The notes under the pieces: generated by a model
Seen by the model: the letters and a program-made list of their open reading frames with translations, nothing else
What the model was told of the DNA's origin: nothing
The model's database searches: none
In this document: piece after piece, positions 6,543 to 15,117 of the stretch
How positions within the stretch are numbered: the first letter of the stretch is position 1
How the letters are laid out: every line of letters begins with the position of its first letter
Assembly (NCBI RefSeq): GCF_008629695.1
Contig: NZ_VWSH01000002.1
Span: 31,410 to 95,409, forward strand
DNA from: Taibaiella lutea
GTDB lineage: Bacteria; Bacteroidota; Bacteroidia; Chitinophagales; Chitinophagaceae
DNA: 64,000 nucleotides
Direction: 5' to 3'
Position numbers and translations under genes: made by a program

Positions 6543-7085
6543 TTATTTAGTCCAGGTAGAAACATTAGAAGCTCCGTCTTGACCGAACTGGTCAAGGTCG
6601 CCTTCTGAAGTTGATACACTGTAAGAAAGAATCATTTTACCATGAAGATCATAATAAGCTTCAGGAACAGCATATCCTTTACCTTCAATAGTGTAGGTAA
6701 TTTCGTTTACTGTAAGTTGTTGAGAAGCAATATAAATAGTATCACCTTTAACCTTTGCAGTTAAGATGTGATCAAATTTGTTATAGAAATTATGGATTAC
6801 AACTTCATCGATATTGTTACCATCTTCAATAGAAGTAGCATAATTGCCCGGACCACTTGTAGTACCGTCTTCGATTACGCGCCATGCGCCTTTAAATTTC
6901 TCACGGGTAATTGTTTCGCAACGTTCGCCTTCATAGCCTGTTTGGCAAGTGCAGGAACCATCTTCGTTACATACGCCACCATAGGCACATACAGTTGCTT
7001 TGCATTTATCTTCTTTGCAAGAGGTAAAAGTTACGGTCGAAAAAATGGCAATTGCGCCAATAGCTGTAAGTAAAAAAGTCTTCAT
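6543..7085 (-). CDS. Lipoprotein with an EGF-like domain
   Basis: 180 residues. Signal peptide with lipobox TFTSC, Cys23 being the lipidated residue. Directly after it comes a six-cysteine EGF-like module (C-x4-C-x5-C-x5-C-x-C-x8-C, with GYEGERC at the end), residues ~28-57. The remaining ~120 residues look like a small beta-barrel (FKGAWRVIEDGT...YTIEGKGYAVPEAYYDLHGKMILSYSV), reminiscent of lipocalin-like lipoproteins of Bacteroidota. It probably sits in the outer membrane. Ligand unknown. Confidence 0.85.
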   Translation of the reverse strand: MKTFLLTAIGAIAIFSTVTFTSCKEDKCKATVCAYGGVCNEDGSCTCQTGYEGERCETITREKFKGAWRVIEDGTTSGPGNYATSIEDGNNIDEVVIHNFYNKFDHILTAKVKGDTIYIASQQLTVNEITYTIEGKGYAVPEAYYDLHGKMILSYSVSTSEGDLDQFGQDGASNVSTWTK

Positions 7086-7280
7086 TAGGTTACGTATGTT
7101 TTTGTTTTGACAAGAGGTTTAGAGCCTTTGTTGAAATAATAATCAATTTCGAGGCTTAAAAATAGATAAAGTATTTGAAAAAGCAAATTTTACTGCAAAA
7201 TAATATGCTTCTGTTTTTATTGTGTTGATTCAGAAAGCATTTAAGCATATCAAGTCTGAATATTAAATCCATTTTCCTTT

Positions 7281-8171
7281 TTAACCCTGTGTAAGTTCCA
7301 TAAACTGGTTTTCGAGGCTTTTCTTTTTGTAATTTAAATGAGACAATACAAGGCCCTTTTCAAAGCATATCTGGTTGATGTTTTTTGCGGAAATATCATT
7401 TGATAAAATGAGCAGTAATAAATCGCCTTGTTCACTAATATTTTTAATTCCGGGTATGGTATTCAGTAAATTTTTCAATTGCACAGCATCATCAGATTTG
7501 ACTTCCAGCAATTTCTGGTTCCCGAACGCATCTTCAATATTACCGGTAATCAGCAGATTGCCTTTTTTCAAAATGGTTACATGCGTACAGACTTTTTCAA
7601 TTTCATCCAGCAAATGACTGGCCATAATAATGGTAATGCCGCTCTGATTTAATGTTTTTATGAGACTGCGCACTTCTGCTATTCCTTCGGGATCGAGGCC
7701 GTTGGTAGGCTCGTCAAGTACCAATATTTTGGGACTGCCGAGTAATGCACTGGCAATTGCCAATCTTTGTTTCATACCTAAAGAATAGGTGCTGAACCTG
7801 GATGTCTTGCGTGAGCTTAATTTTACAATTTCCAGTACCCGGTCAATATCCGATTCACTTTTTCCCTTTATCAATGCATTGATACGCAGGTTTTTTTCAG
7901 CATTCAGGTAAGCATAAAAATTAGGTGTTTCCAACAATGCGCCTATTTGCTTACGCGCTTCTGCGTTATCTGTTCCGCCTAACCATTGGTATTGTCCCGA
8001 ATCTGCTTTCAGCACATCAAGCAAAATACCGAGTAATGTAGTTTTACCACTGCCATTTGGTCCTAAAATTCCGAAAACGCTTCCCTGCGGCACGTCGAAA
8101 CTTACGGCATTTAATGCCTGAATAGGGCCGTAAGATTTACTGATTGCATTGATGGATAGGATAGCTGCCAT
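7281..8171 (-). CDS. ABC transporter ATP-binding protein
   Basis: 296 residues. Walker A GPNGSGKT (37-44), signature YSLGMKQRL (~130), Walker [13 protein letters not shown] (~150-160) and the [11 protein letters not shown] switch. The C-terminal ~80 residues (from the KLLEVKSDD segment) are typical of ATPases that drive ABC-2 type exporters. No permease gene is adjacent, so the membrane partner is encoded elsewhere. The downstream neighbour is the EGF lipoprotein after a 195-bp gap, so it is probably monocistronic. Substrate cannot be told. Confidence 0.9.
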   Translation of the reverse strand: MAAILSINAISKSYGPIQALNAVSFDVPQGSVFGILGPNGSGKTTLLGILLDVLKADSGQYQWLGGTDNAEARKQIGALLETPNFYAYLNAEKNLRINALIKGKSESDIDRVLEIVKLSSRKTSRFSTYSLGMKQRLAIASALLGSPKILVLDEPTNGLDPEGIAEVRSLIKTLNQSGITIIMASHLLDEIEKVCTHVTILKKGNLLITGNIEDAFGNQKLLEVKSDDAVQLKNLLNTIPGIKNISEQGDLLLLILSNDISAKNINQICFEKGLVLSHLNYKKKSLENQFMELTQG

Positions 8172-8261
8172 GAATTTGTTTTATTTTCAATGCTATCAAA
8201 GATATTGGTTTCAGGCAGTATTTGTGTGTTTTATTTTATGAGTAGTTAACGACAGAACGAT

Positions 8262-8295
8262 GTTGAATGAATAATAGTTTAAAAGTTTATTTTTG
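8262..8295 (+). promoter_or_regulatory. Candidate flippase promoter
   Basis: GTTG (8262-8265) and TATTTTTG (8288-8295) match the Bacteroidota -33/-7 pattern with a 22-bp gap. The expected start of transcription is within ~15 bases of the TTG start codon. Confidence 0.4.
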
Positions 8296-8315
8296 CGCAA
8301 TAAAAATATGCTACA

Positions 8316-9845
8316 TTGGCTGCAATCAAACAATTAGCAGGACAAACACTTTGGTATGGCGGAAGTAATATCGGTGCAAGACTGCTTAATTACCTGTTAA
8401 CCCCACTTATTACTTATTTATTACAGGATCCGAAAGGCGTTCAGGATTATGGCGATATGAGTTTGCTATATGCCTGGATGGCTGTTTTGAACATCATTTT
8501 TACCTACGGATTTGAAACGGGATATTTCAGGTTTTCCAATAAAGAAGGTATCGACAGGGAAAGATTGTTTAATACAACCTTTGGTTCTTTACTCGTCAGC
8601 ACTATTTTATTAGTTATGCTGTTTTCTTTTTTCAGAATGCCTATCAATCATTTTCTGAATCTGAATGGGCATCCTGAATACATTGTCTGGTGCCTGATAT
8701 TAATCGGACTCGATTCGTTGTCTGCAATACCTTTTGCCAGATTAAGGCAGGAGAACAGGCCTAAGAAATATGCCTTTGTAAAAATTGCGGGGATTTTAAT
8801 CAATATATTTTTCACCATATTGTTTTTGGTGATTATTCCCAAGTATGTGTCCGGACATAAACATAGTGCTATTGCCGGTTGGTATCATGGTAATTCTGCA
8901 GTTGGCTTTTTAATTTTGGCCAATTTATTTCAGAACTTATTTGTGTTCCTGGTACTTTTCGGGGAATGGAGGCAATTCCGTTTTCAGCCGGATGCCAAAC
9001 TTTGGAAACAGGTTTTTGCATTCAGTTCACCTATGATTATTATAGGGCTTGCAGGAATGATCAATGAAGTAATGGACAGGCAAATGCTGGAAAAGTTCTT
9101 ACCATTGCCAAAGCCTAATGTAAAGCGGCTGGTGGGTATATATTCCGCTAATTACAAATTGGCCATTTTTATAACATTGTTTATTCAGGCCTTTAAAATG
9201 GCAGCAGAACCTTTCTTTTTTAATCAGGCAAAAGATAAGAATGCACCGCTTATATATGCCAAAGTAATGAAATGGTTTGTGGTGACGCTTTGCGTTGCTT
9301 TTCTGTTCACAGCATTGTATCTGGATATCTGGACTTATTTAATCGGGAAGGCTTATCGAAGTGGTATCGGTATTGTTCCTGTTTTATTATTTGCCAATAT
9401 TTGTCTGGGTATGTATTACAATATTTCCGTTTGGTATAAACTTACCGATAGAATGAGAATAGGGCTTTATATCACTTTAATGGGAGCTGTAATTACATTT
9501 GTCGGCAATTATAGTTTTATTCCTCAGTGGGGCATGTATGCTGCGGCATGGACTACCTGTATTTGTTATGCCACAATGGTAGTGGTCAGTTATTTTGTGG
9601 GTCAGAAGTATTATCCGATACCATATCCTGTGAAAAAAATATTGACGTATCTGGTAGTAATGTTGGTACTATTCTTCCTGAAGGTGGGTGTCGATAAACT
9701 TACACATAGTTTATCGCATTGGCCTCAACTAAGTATCCGCTTCGTAAGCGCTTCCGTATTGATGGGCTTATTTCTATTGCTAATAATGAAAGTTGAAAAA
9801 GCAGAATTAAAAGGAATGCCGGTTATCGGGAAATATTTGAGATAA
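8316..9845 (+). CDS. Wzx-like polysaccharide/lipid flippase (MOP superfamily)
   Basis: 509 residues, with about 12-14 hydrophobic helices. The start (AAIKQLAGQTLWYGGSNIGARLLNYLLTPLITYLL) is the typical first amphipathic helix plus TM1 of Bacteroidota O-antigen/polysaccharide flippases. A conserved Glu/Arg-bearing segment (TYGFETGYFRFSN) follows TM2. The TTG at 8316 is used because it exactly fits the family N-terminus; the nearby ATG at 8308 is out of frame. The role is moving lipid-linked saccharides across the inner membrane. No glycosyltransferase genes are adjacent, so it is not in a polysaccharide cluster. Confidence 0.85.
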   Translation: MAAIKQLAGQTLWYGGSNIGARLLNYLLTPLITYLLQDPKGVQDYGDMSLLYAWMAVLNIIFTYGFETGYFRFSNKEGIDRERLFNTTFGSLLVSTILLVMLFSFFRMPINHFLNLNGHPEYIVWCLILIGLDSLSAIPFARLRQENRPKKYAFVKIAGILINIFFTILFLVIIPKYVSGHKHSAIAGWYHGNSAVGFLILANLFQNLFVFLVLFGEWRQFRFQPDAKLWKQVFAFSSPMIIIGLAGMINEVMDRQMLEKFLPLPKPNVKRLVGIYSANYKLAIFITLFIQAFKMAAEPFFFNQAKDKNAPLIYAKVMKWFVVTLCVAFLFTALYLDIWTYLIGKAYRSGIGIVPVLLFANICLGMYYNISVWYKLTDRMRIGLYITLMGAVITFVGNYSFIPQWGMYAAAWTTCICYATMVVVSYFVGQKYYPIPYPVKKILTYLVVMLVLFFLKVGVDKLTHSLSHWPQLSIRFVSASVLMGLFLLLIMKVEKAELKGMPVIGKYLR

Positions 9846-10046
9846 GCGATTAATGTTACACTTTATTGGCTTTCATTCTAAATTCCTGCCAGGATTATTG
9901 TATCTGTCGGGTAAATGCAATGGTGTTAGCTTTATATACCGCGAAAACAACACGCCCACTGTTTACAACATTCAATATTATTTATAAATTCAAAAGGAAA
10001 GCGGGCAGATAATTAACTGTTTGCTTGATTTAATTCGAGGCATGTC

Positions 10047-10074
10047 AGTTACTCTACTAAAGCATAGAGTAACT
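10047..10074. other. Perfect 10-bp inverted repeat
   Basis: AGTTACTCTA (10047-10056), 8-base loop, TAGAGTAACT (10065-10074). It lies 16 bp before a second, longer hairpin. It could be an operator or part of a structured RNA. Confidence 0.5.
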
Positions 10075-10089
10075 ACTTTATAACTATTC

Positions 10090-10136
10090 CGCCCTGATAA
10101 TTGACAATAAGCTGTCGATTATCGGGGCGCTTTCTG
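10090..10136 (+). terminator. 17-bp hairpin with T-rich tail
   Basis: CGCCCTGATAATTGACA (10090-10106) and TGTCGATTATCGGGGCG (10113-10129) pair over 17 bp with two G-U wobbles on the plus strand; a CTTTCTGTTT tail follows. The wobbles favour function as RNA read from the plus strand. It is 245 bp past the flippase stop, so a long 3' UTR or a separate small RNA is possible. Confidence 0.5.
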
Positions 10137-10353
10137 TTTATGGAACTCAGCTATTAACTTATAAGATTAAGGAAGCATTATCGTTGCGTTATGGATTTAA
10201 ATTCTTCAATTACAAAATGTTGAATAACAGGTTTGAATAAATATTCATAGCTGATACATAACCATCGGCTTATATGTCTTGGTTGATGTGCCCTTTAATT
10301 TTGCGTTGCATTTTATAACCAAACTTTTCTTTCTCATTTTTAAATTAAGTTTT

Positions 10354-11511
10354 ATGAAAAATTATCTATTCTCTATTCGCAAGCTTGCAGGCTATCTTGG
10401 ATTATTTGCAATGCTGTTTTGTTTTAGCAGCAGCAGCAGGGCACAAACCGGAACACTACTGGCAGGTTGGCACTTTAACAATTATAACGGCGAAACAGTT
10501 GTTCCTTCAGATTACGGTACCGGCACCATATATCTGGATGGAACACAAGGTTCAAGTGCTTGGACAGCTCTTACGAATTTCGGCGGGGACAATGGAAATA
10601 CTTCCGGTTTCCCTACCTCTCCTGGTGCGGGTGCGAGCTTGAGCTTGGTTGGGACCGCTAACAATGGGAAAAGTTTAGTATTTAAATTCAGTATGTCAGG
10701 ATACACAGACTTAAATGTGACCTTTGTAACGCGTGGAACCGCCACAGGCTATTCTAGCGGTACATGGGCTTATAGTACCGATGGTACTGTGTGGACTGCT
10801 CTTCCAGATAATACAGCTACACAAGCTACCTCTTATAGTCTTAAGACTCTTGCAACAATAACAGGATTGAACAATGCGGCAAATGCATACCTAAGATATA
10901 CTTTAAGTGGTGCAACAACGGCCAGCGGTAATAATCGTGTTGACAATGTTCAGTTAAGAGCTACGCCGTCAGCATTGATGATTACATTGGGTAATGTTTC
11001 TGCTACTAATAAAGGTAACAGCAACCAGGTTGAATGGAACTCTGTTACTGAAGATAAAGGAGATTTGTTTGAAATAGAAAGGAGCAACAATGGTACTACA
11101 TTCGAAAAAATAGCTACGCTACCTGCATCCGGCACACCGGGTCATTACAATTATAACGACAAGCAGCCTTATGCAGGAATCAATTACTACCGCCTTATCC
11201 TGTTAAACAATGATGGTACACGTGTTGTTTCTAAAGTGGTTAGCGCTCTTGTAAAAGAAAATAACTTTGAAATCAATGTTTATCCTAACCCTGTAATTAA
11301 TGAATTGTCAGTAAGGATAAAAGAAGTGACTATTACCAATGCAAGAATCTCTGTTATTGATGTTACCGGAAAAATACTGGAAACTAAAATACTAAGCACA
11401 GCTTCTGAAACTGTTACTTTTGATATGAGTAAATATCCTGCAGGTCTTTATCTTTTGAATTATAATGACGGCAACAATCAAAAAGTTATTAAAATCAATA
11501 AAAGCAAATAA
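10354..11511 (+). CDS. Secreted protein with T9SS type A C-terminal sorting domain
   Basis: 385 residues. Signal peptide ends near SSRAQ (residues ~1-31). Residues ~32-210 are a beta-sandwich-like, Thr/Gly-rich domain (GWHFNNYNGE..., GDNGNTSGFPTSPGAGASLSL) resembling jelly-roll modules of secreted Bacteroidota proteins. An Fn3-like domain (VSATNKGNSNQVEWNSVTE...YYRLILLNNDGT) and a type A sorting domain (VYPNPV ... QKVIKINKSK) follow. The ATG at 10354 begins the signal peptide; an in-frame TTG upstream would add a hydrophobic stretch inconsistent with this. Related in its last ~180 residues to the proteins at 3084 and 57738. Confidence 0.85.
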   Translation: MKNYLFSIRKLAGYLGLFAMLFCFSSSSRAQTGTLLAGWHFNNYNGETVVPSDYGTGTIYLDGTQGSSAWTALTNFGGDNGNTSGFPTSPGAGASLSLVGTANNGKSLVFKFSMSGYTDLNVTFVTRGTATGYSSGTWAYSTDGTVWTALPDNTATQATSYSLKTLATITGLNNAANAYLRYTLSGATTASGNNRVDNVQLRATPSALMITLGNVSATNKGNSNQVEWNSVTEDKGDLFEIERSNNGTTFEKIATLPASGTPGHYNYNDKQPYAGINYYRLILLNNDGTRVVSKVVSALVKENNFEINVYPNPVINELSVRIKEVTITNARISVIDVTGKILETKILSTASETVTFDMSKYPAGLYLLNYNDGNNQKVIKINKSK

Positions 11512-11531
11512 GCAATAAGTGATTTTTCAAT

Positions 11532-11568
11532 AAAAGGTAGATGTTGACTAACATCTACCTTTTTGTTA
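11532..11568 (+). terminator. Intrinsic terminator
   Basis: AAAAGGTAGATGTT (11532-11545), loop GACT, AACATCTACCTTTT (11550-11563), then T; 20 bp after the T9SS gene stop. Confidence 0.85.
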
Positions 11569-11753
11569 TTTTATTTGATTGGCAAATAAGTATCGAGGAG
11601 ATATATTCACCTCAAATAAAGGGCGCTGTCAAACATTTATTTCGACTTTTTGAAAATTAATCCGCATTACCGAAAGTTATATTAATTTTCTAATCAAATG
11701 ATACTTTTTTGCATAATCAAAAACAAGGCATAGAAATTTAAGCTCGTTTAACA

Positions 11754-11761
11754 TAGTTTTG
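11754..11761 (+). promoter_or_regulatory. Candidate -7 element of the MORN/DUF3857 operon
   Basis: TAGTTTTG fits TAnnTTTG and lies 38 bp before the ATG at 11800. No clear -33 element is visible at the right distance, so this is tentative. Confidence 0.3.
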
Positions 11762-11799
11762 TATATTGCTGCATAATTCCTCTATTACAAAACTATTTT

Positions 11800-14700
11800 A
11801 TGATGCATCTTAGCAGATTTGCAACCCTATTCCTATCCTGTTTCCTAATTTCATTTACGGCAACTCACGCCCAGAAAGAACAACAAATTCCTTACGTTAA
11901 CGGTGCCGAATTAATTGATAAAGGCATTAAGGCACACGATGACGGTAAATACAAGCTGGCGCTTTCCTATTACGAACAGATTCCTGAAGGCGATACTAAT
12001 TATCTGACAGCTTTATATGAAAGCTCCCTCAGCAATATTTCCGACAGTAATTTTTCCAAAGCGATTGACATTGCACAAAAGGCAATCGCTTTGCATAGTA
12101 AAGATAAAAGGCAATTGCTGCTGAATATCGGTGCATCGTTGGATTACATGGGTAAAAGTGATGCGGCCATTAAAATGTATGATAGCATTGCTGTGCTTTA
12201 CCCGCATGATAACAGGCCGTATTTTGAACGTGCAATAATAAAATACAGGGCTAAAGATTATAAAGCTGCTGAAAAGTTCCTGGAACAGTCGCTTCTTATC
12301 AATCCATTACACTTTCGTTCCAATTTCCTGTTAGGAAGCTTGTACCTGACAGAAGGACGGCTTACAGAATCTATGCTGGCTTTGAGTACTTCTTTATTGT
12401 GCACAACCGAGATAGAACAAGCAAGAAATCCTATTTCTTTTTTAAGTGAAATATCTACACAAACCGATGAGATAGCTGAATATTATAATAACAGAAGTAT
12501 GGATAACCGCGATCCTGCTTTTGATGAAATTGATGAAATCATCCATGCTAAACTTGCTTTGGATAAAGGATACGAATTGCAATCTGACTTGGACGATAAT
12601 ATTTTCCGTCAGTTGCAAGTAATGATGGAAAAGTTGCAATATGACAGCAATGACAAAAATTTTGCCATGCAATTTTATGTGCCGCTTTATAGTCAGATAT
12701 ATAAAAATGGCCAGTTCGAACCATTTGCTTTGCACCTGTTTTCGGATTATGGTATAAAAGTAGTTGATAAAGTTGCTGCTTCCCGTAAAGGCAAATCAAG
12801 GATTGATGAAGTTAAGAATGTCGTTTACCCTTATTTAAATAACATAGCTTCTACAAGGATACTGGATTATGAAGCAAGAAAGAAAGCTCCGGAAAAATAT
12901 CATTATTATTCCGAGGATAATACAATGGCAGCAGGTGTTTTCTCCAATAAGGAAGAACAGAAATTCGCCCCCGGCTTAGTGCAATTTTATCAGGACCAAT
13001 CTCTTGTAGCAGAGGGAAATTATGGTGCAAACGGGAAAAAGGACGGTCCGTGGAAATATTATTACGTATCCGGGAATTTAAGATTATCGGAAGAATACAA
13101 AGATGGTAAAATCATAAACGAAGCCACTTCATGGAGTTCCAATGGTATCATCGCCAGAAAGGTGAAATTTGATAGCGAAGGAGAAGATACCGAAACCAGG
13201 GAATATTCGGATGGCGGCATATTGGAAAGCCTTGCAATAAGAAAAGGCAAAGATGAGTATGAATACACTTTCTATTATCCGTCCGGTACTGTACGCAAAA
13301 AATCAACTTATCTGAACGATAAACTGGAAGACGGAAAGATGGTAATCTATTTTGAAAATGGCGCCAAACAAAAAGAATTGAGTTATCGGAATGAAAAGCT
13401 TGATGGCCCTTATGTTTCCTATTTTGAAAATGGCAGGATTGATGAAAAGATGGCTTATGCCGATGATAAATTAACAGGCCCTTATCTTTCTTATTTCGAT
13501 AACGGCCAATTGGCGATTGAAGCAAATTATATAGATGGATATGCGCAGGGCACACATACTGAATATCGTTATGACGGTAGCCTTTACTACAAAAAAAGCT
13601 ACAATAAAGGTAAAGCCGATGGTGAAGCAACTTATTATAACAGAGCGGGTAAACCTTATGGAACCGTTGTTTACAAGAATGACAGGATCATAAGTACGAA
13701 ATTTACTAAACCTGATGGTTCCGTAATTTCGGGCGGCAGCGATAATCTGTATGTGAATATATATAATGAATATGGCGTGCTTATCCGTAAAGTTCCGATT
13801 GACGAAAAGAATAAAGTAGAAGGAAAAGCTTCTTACTTTTTCCCTTTTGGAGGAATGATGGAGGTAACAAACTTTAAGAATGACATGAAAGATGGAACAT
13901 CCACATTTTACTATCAGAATGGAAACACAAAAGTTTCGCGTCAATACAAAGGCGATACTCTGGATGGCTACTACAAATATTTTAGCGATTATGGAGGTTT
14001 AATGACCGAAGGCTGGATGAAAAACGATCAAAGCCAGGGAACGTGGCATAATTATTTCAGCAATGGTACTTTGTCCCGCGATTTTTATTTGCTGGAAGGA
14101 GCATTGAACGGGCCTGAGAAGAATTACGAAGTAACCGGTAAATTAGATTATATCGTTCAATATGATAATGGATTGATGACCGGCCTGACTCAATACGATA
14201 CCACAGGTAAAATAGTTCAGCAGAGCAACTTTGATAAAGGAATCGGTAAATACAGGTTGCTTCATTTTAACGGTACGCCCGGCCTGGAATGTGATGTAAA
14301 ATATGGAAAGTTAAATGGCGCCTATACCATTCACGGTGGCAATAAAGACTTACTGGAAAAAGGGGTTTATGTAAATGGTAAAAATGAAGGTGAATTTGAA
14401 ACTTATGGTATTGCAGGCAAACTCAGGATGAAAGGCAGCTATACGGACGGCGAGAAAGATAAAACCTGGACTATTTATACTTATGATGGCAAACCTGAAA
14501 GCATTTACCATTATGAAAAAGGCAATCAGGAAGGTGTGGACAGTAACTTTAACGGAGGAAATCTGAGATCTACTATTGAATTTCATAATGACGACATGCA
14601 AGGCAAATACACTATTTATGGCGATGGCGGAAAAGTGGCGGCTGTGCTGTATTACGACTTGGGCGCGTTAATTGGCTATTCTTATGAAGGCAATGACGGA

Positions 14701-15099
14701 AAGCTTACACCGATGCAGGATGTTAAAAACGGCGCTGCGCATATCCAGACAACTTATGGAAATGGCGCCAAAGCGCTTGACTGGAATTTTGATAAAAATG
14801 TTTTTCAGGGAATGCAAAAGCTATATTACAGCAACGGAAAACTGGCAGAAGAAGTTGATTATGATAAAGGATATAAAATGGGTGTCTTCAATCAATTCAA
14901 CCCTGACGGAAGCAAATATTATGAAGCAACTTTCAAAAACGACGAAAAAACAGGTGCAAATAAATACTACGATAATAAAGGTAAGTTGATTTTCGTTGTT
15001 AACTTTGAATATGGACAAATGCATGGTAAGGCCCAATGGACAGATGCTACCGGCAAAACGAAGAACTATTGGTACTACTATGGCTCTTTAGAACAATAA
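11800..15099 (+). CDS. Exported TPR + MORN/YwqK-type repeat protein
   Basis: 1099 residues. Signal peptide (LSRFATLFLSCFLISFTATHAQ). Residues ~35-200 hold tetratricopeptide-like helices (GIKAHDDGKYKLALSYYEQIP, AIALHSKDKRQLLLNIGASLDYMGKSDAAIKMYDSI, AIIKYRAKDYKAAEKFLEQSLLINP). From ~370 to the end come more than 20 MORN_2/YwqK-like beta-hairpin repeats of the form G-x-W-K/Y-Y-x-x-G-x-L-x-x-x-x-x-Y (GPWKYYYVSGNLRLSEEYKDG, DGPYVSYFENGRIDEKMAY). These usually act as scaffolds in the periplasm or at the outer membrane. It heads a three-gene run with two DUF3857-transglutaminase proteins (gaps 18 and 34 bp). No toxin is nearby despite the YwqK antitoxin label some repeats carry. Confidence 0.85.
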   Translation: MMHLSRFATLFLSCFLISFTATHAQKEQQIPYVNGAELIDKGIKAHDDGKYKLALSYYEQIPEGDTNYLTALYESSLSNISDSNFSKAIDIAQKAIALHSKDKRQLLLNIGASLDYMGKSDAAIKMYDSIAVLYPHDNRPYFERAIIKYRAKDYKAAEKFLEQSLLINPLHFRSNFLLGSLYLTEGRLTESMLALSTSLLCTTEIEQARNPISFLSEISTQTDEIAEYYNNRSMDNRDPAFDEIDEIIHAKLALDKGYELQSDLDDNIFRQLQVMMEKLQYDSNDKNFAMQFYVPLYSQIYKNGQFEPFALHLFSDYGIKVVDKVAASRKGKSRIDEVKNVVYPYLNNIASTRILDYEARKKAPEKYHYYSEDNTMAAGVFSNKEEQKFAPGLVQFYQDQSLVAEGNYGANGKKDGPWKYYYVSGNLRLSEEYKDGKIINEATSWSSNGIIARKVKFDSEGEDTETREYSDGGILESLAIRKGKDEYEYTFYYPSGTVRKKSTYLNDKLEDGKMVIYFENGAKQKELSYRNEKLDGPYVSYFENGRIDEKMAYADDKLTGPYLSYFDNGQLAIEANYIDGYAQGTHTEYRYDGSLYYKKSYNKGKADGEATYYNRAGKPYGTVVYKNDRIISTKFTKPDGSVISGGSDNLYVNIYNEYGVLIRKVPIDEKNKVEGKASYFFPFGGMMEVTNFKNDMKDGTSTFYYQNGNTKVSRQYKGDTLDGYYKYFSDYGGLMTEGWMKNDQSQGTWHNYFSNGTLSRDFYLLEGALNGPEKNYEVTGKLDYIVQYDNGLMTGLTQYDTTGKIVQQSNFDKGIGKYRLLHFNGTPGLECDVKYGKLNGAYTIHGGNKDLLEKGVYVNGKNEGEFETYGIAGKLRMKGSYTDGEKDKTWTIYTYDGKPESIYHYEKGNQEGVDSNFNGGNLRSTIEFHNDDMQGKYTIYGDGGKVAAVLYYDLGALIGYSYEGNDGKLTPMQDVKNGAAHIQTTYGNGAKALDWNFDKNVFQGMQKLYYSNGKLAEEVDYDKGYKMGVFNQFNPDGSKYYEATFKNDEKTGANKYYDNKGKLIFVVNFEYGQMHGKAQWTDATGKTKNYWYYYGSLEQ

Positions 15100-15117
15100 A
15101 TTTTAATTACCTGCGTC

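Larger units (their letters stand above)
9846..10353. other. Gene-free stretch with two strong hairpins
   Basis: 508 bp without a convincing gene. Two consecutive stem-loops at 10047-10074 and 10090-10129 are the only clear structure. The last ~100 bp are AT-rich leader for the T9SS gene. Confidence 0.5.

Noticed and set aside
7281-8171. Complete ABC exporter operon
   Set aside because: Only the ATPase is present; neither neighbour is a permease.
13148-13944. Two long minus-strand ORFs inside the MORN protein gene
   Set aside because: Repeat-driven open antisense frames with His/Tyr/Ile-heavy composition; no promoter or protein-like features.
11800-15099. Toxin-antitoxin system based on YwqK-like repeats
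   Set aside because: No toxin gene nearby; the repeats are part of a large exported scaffold.
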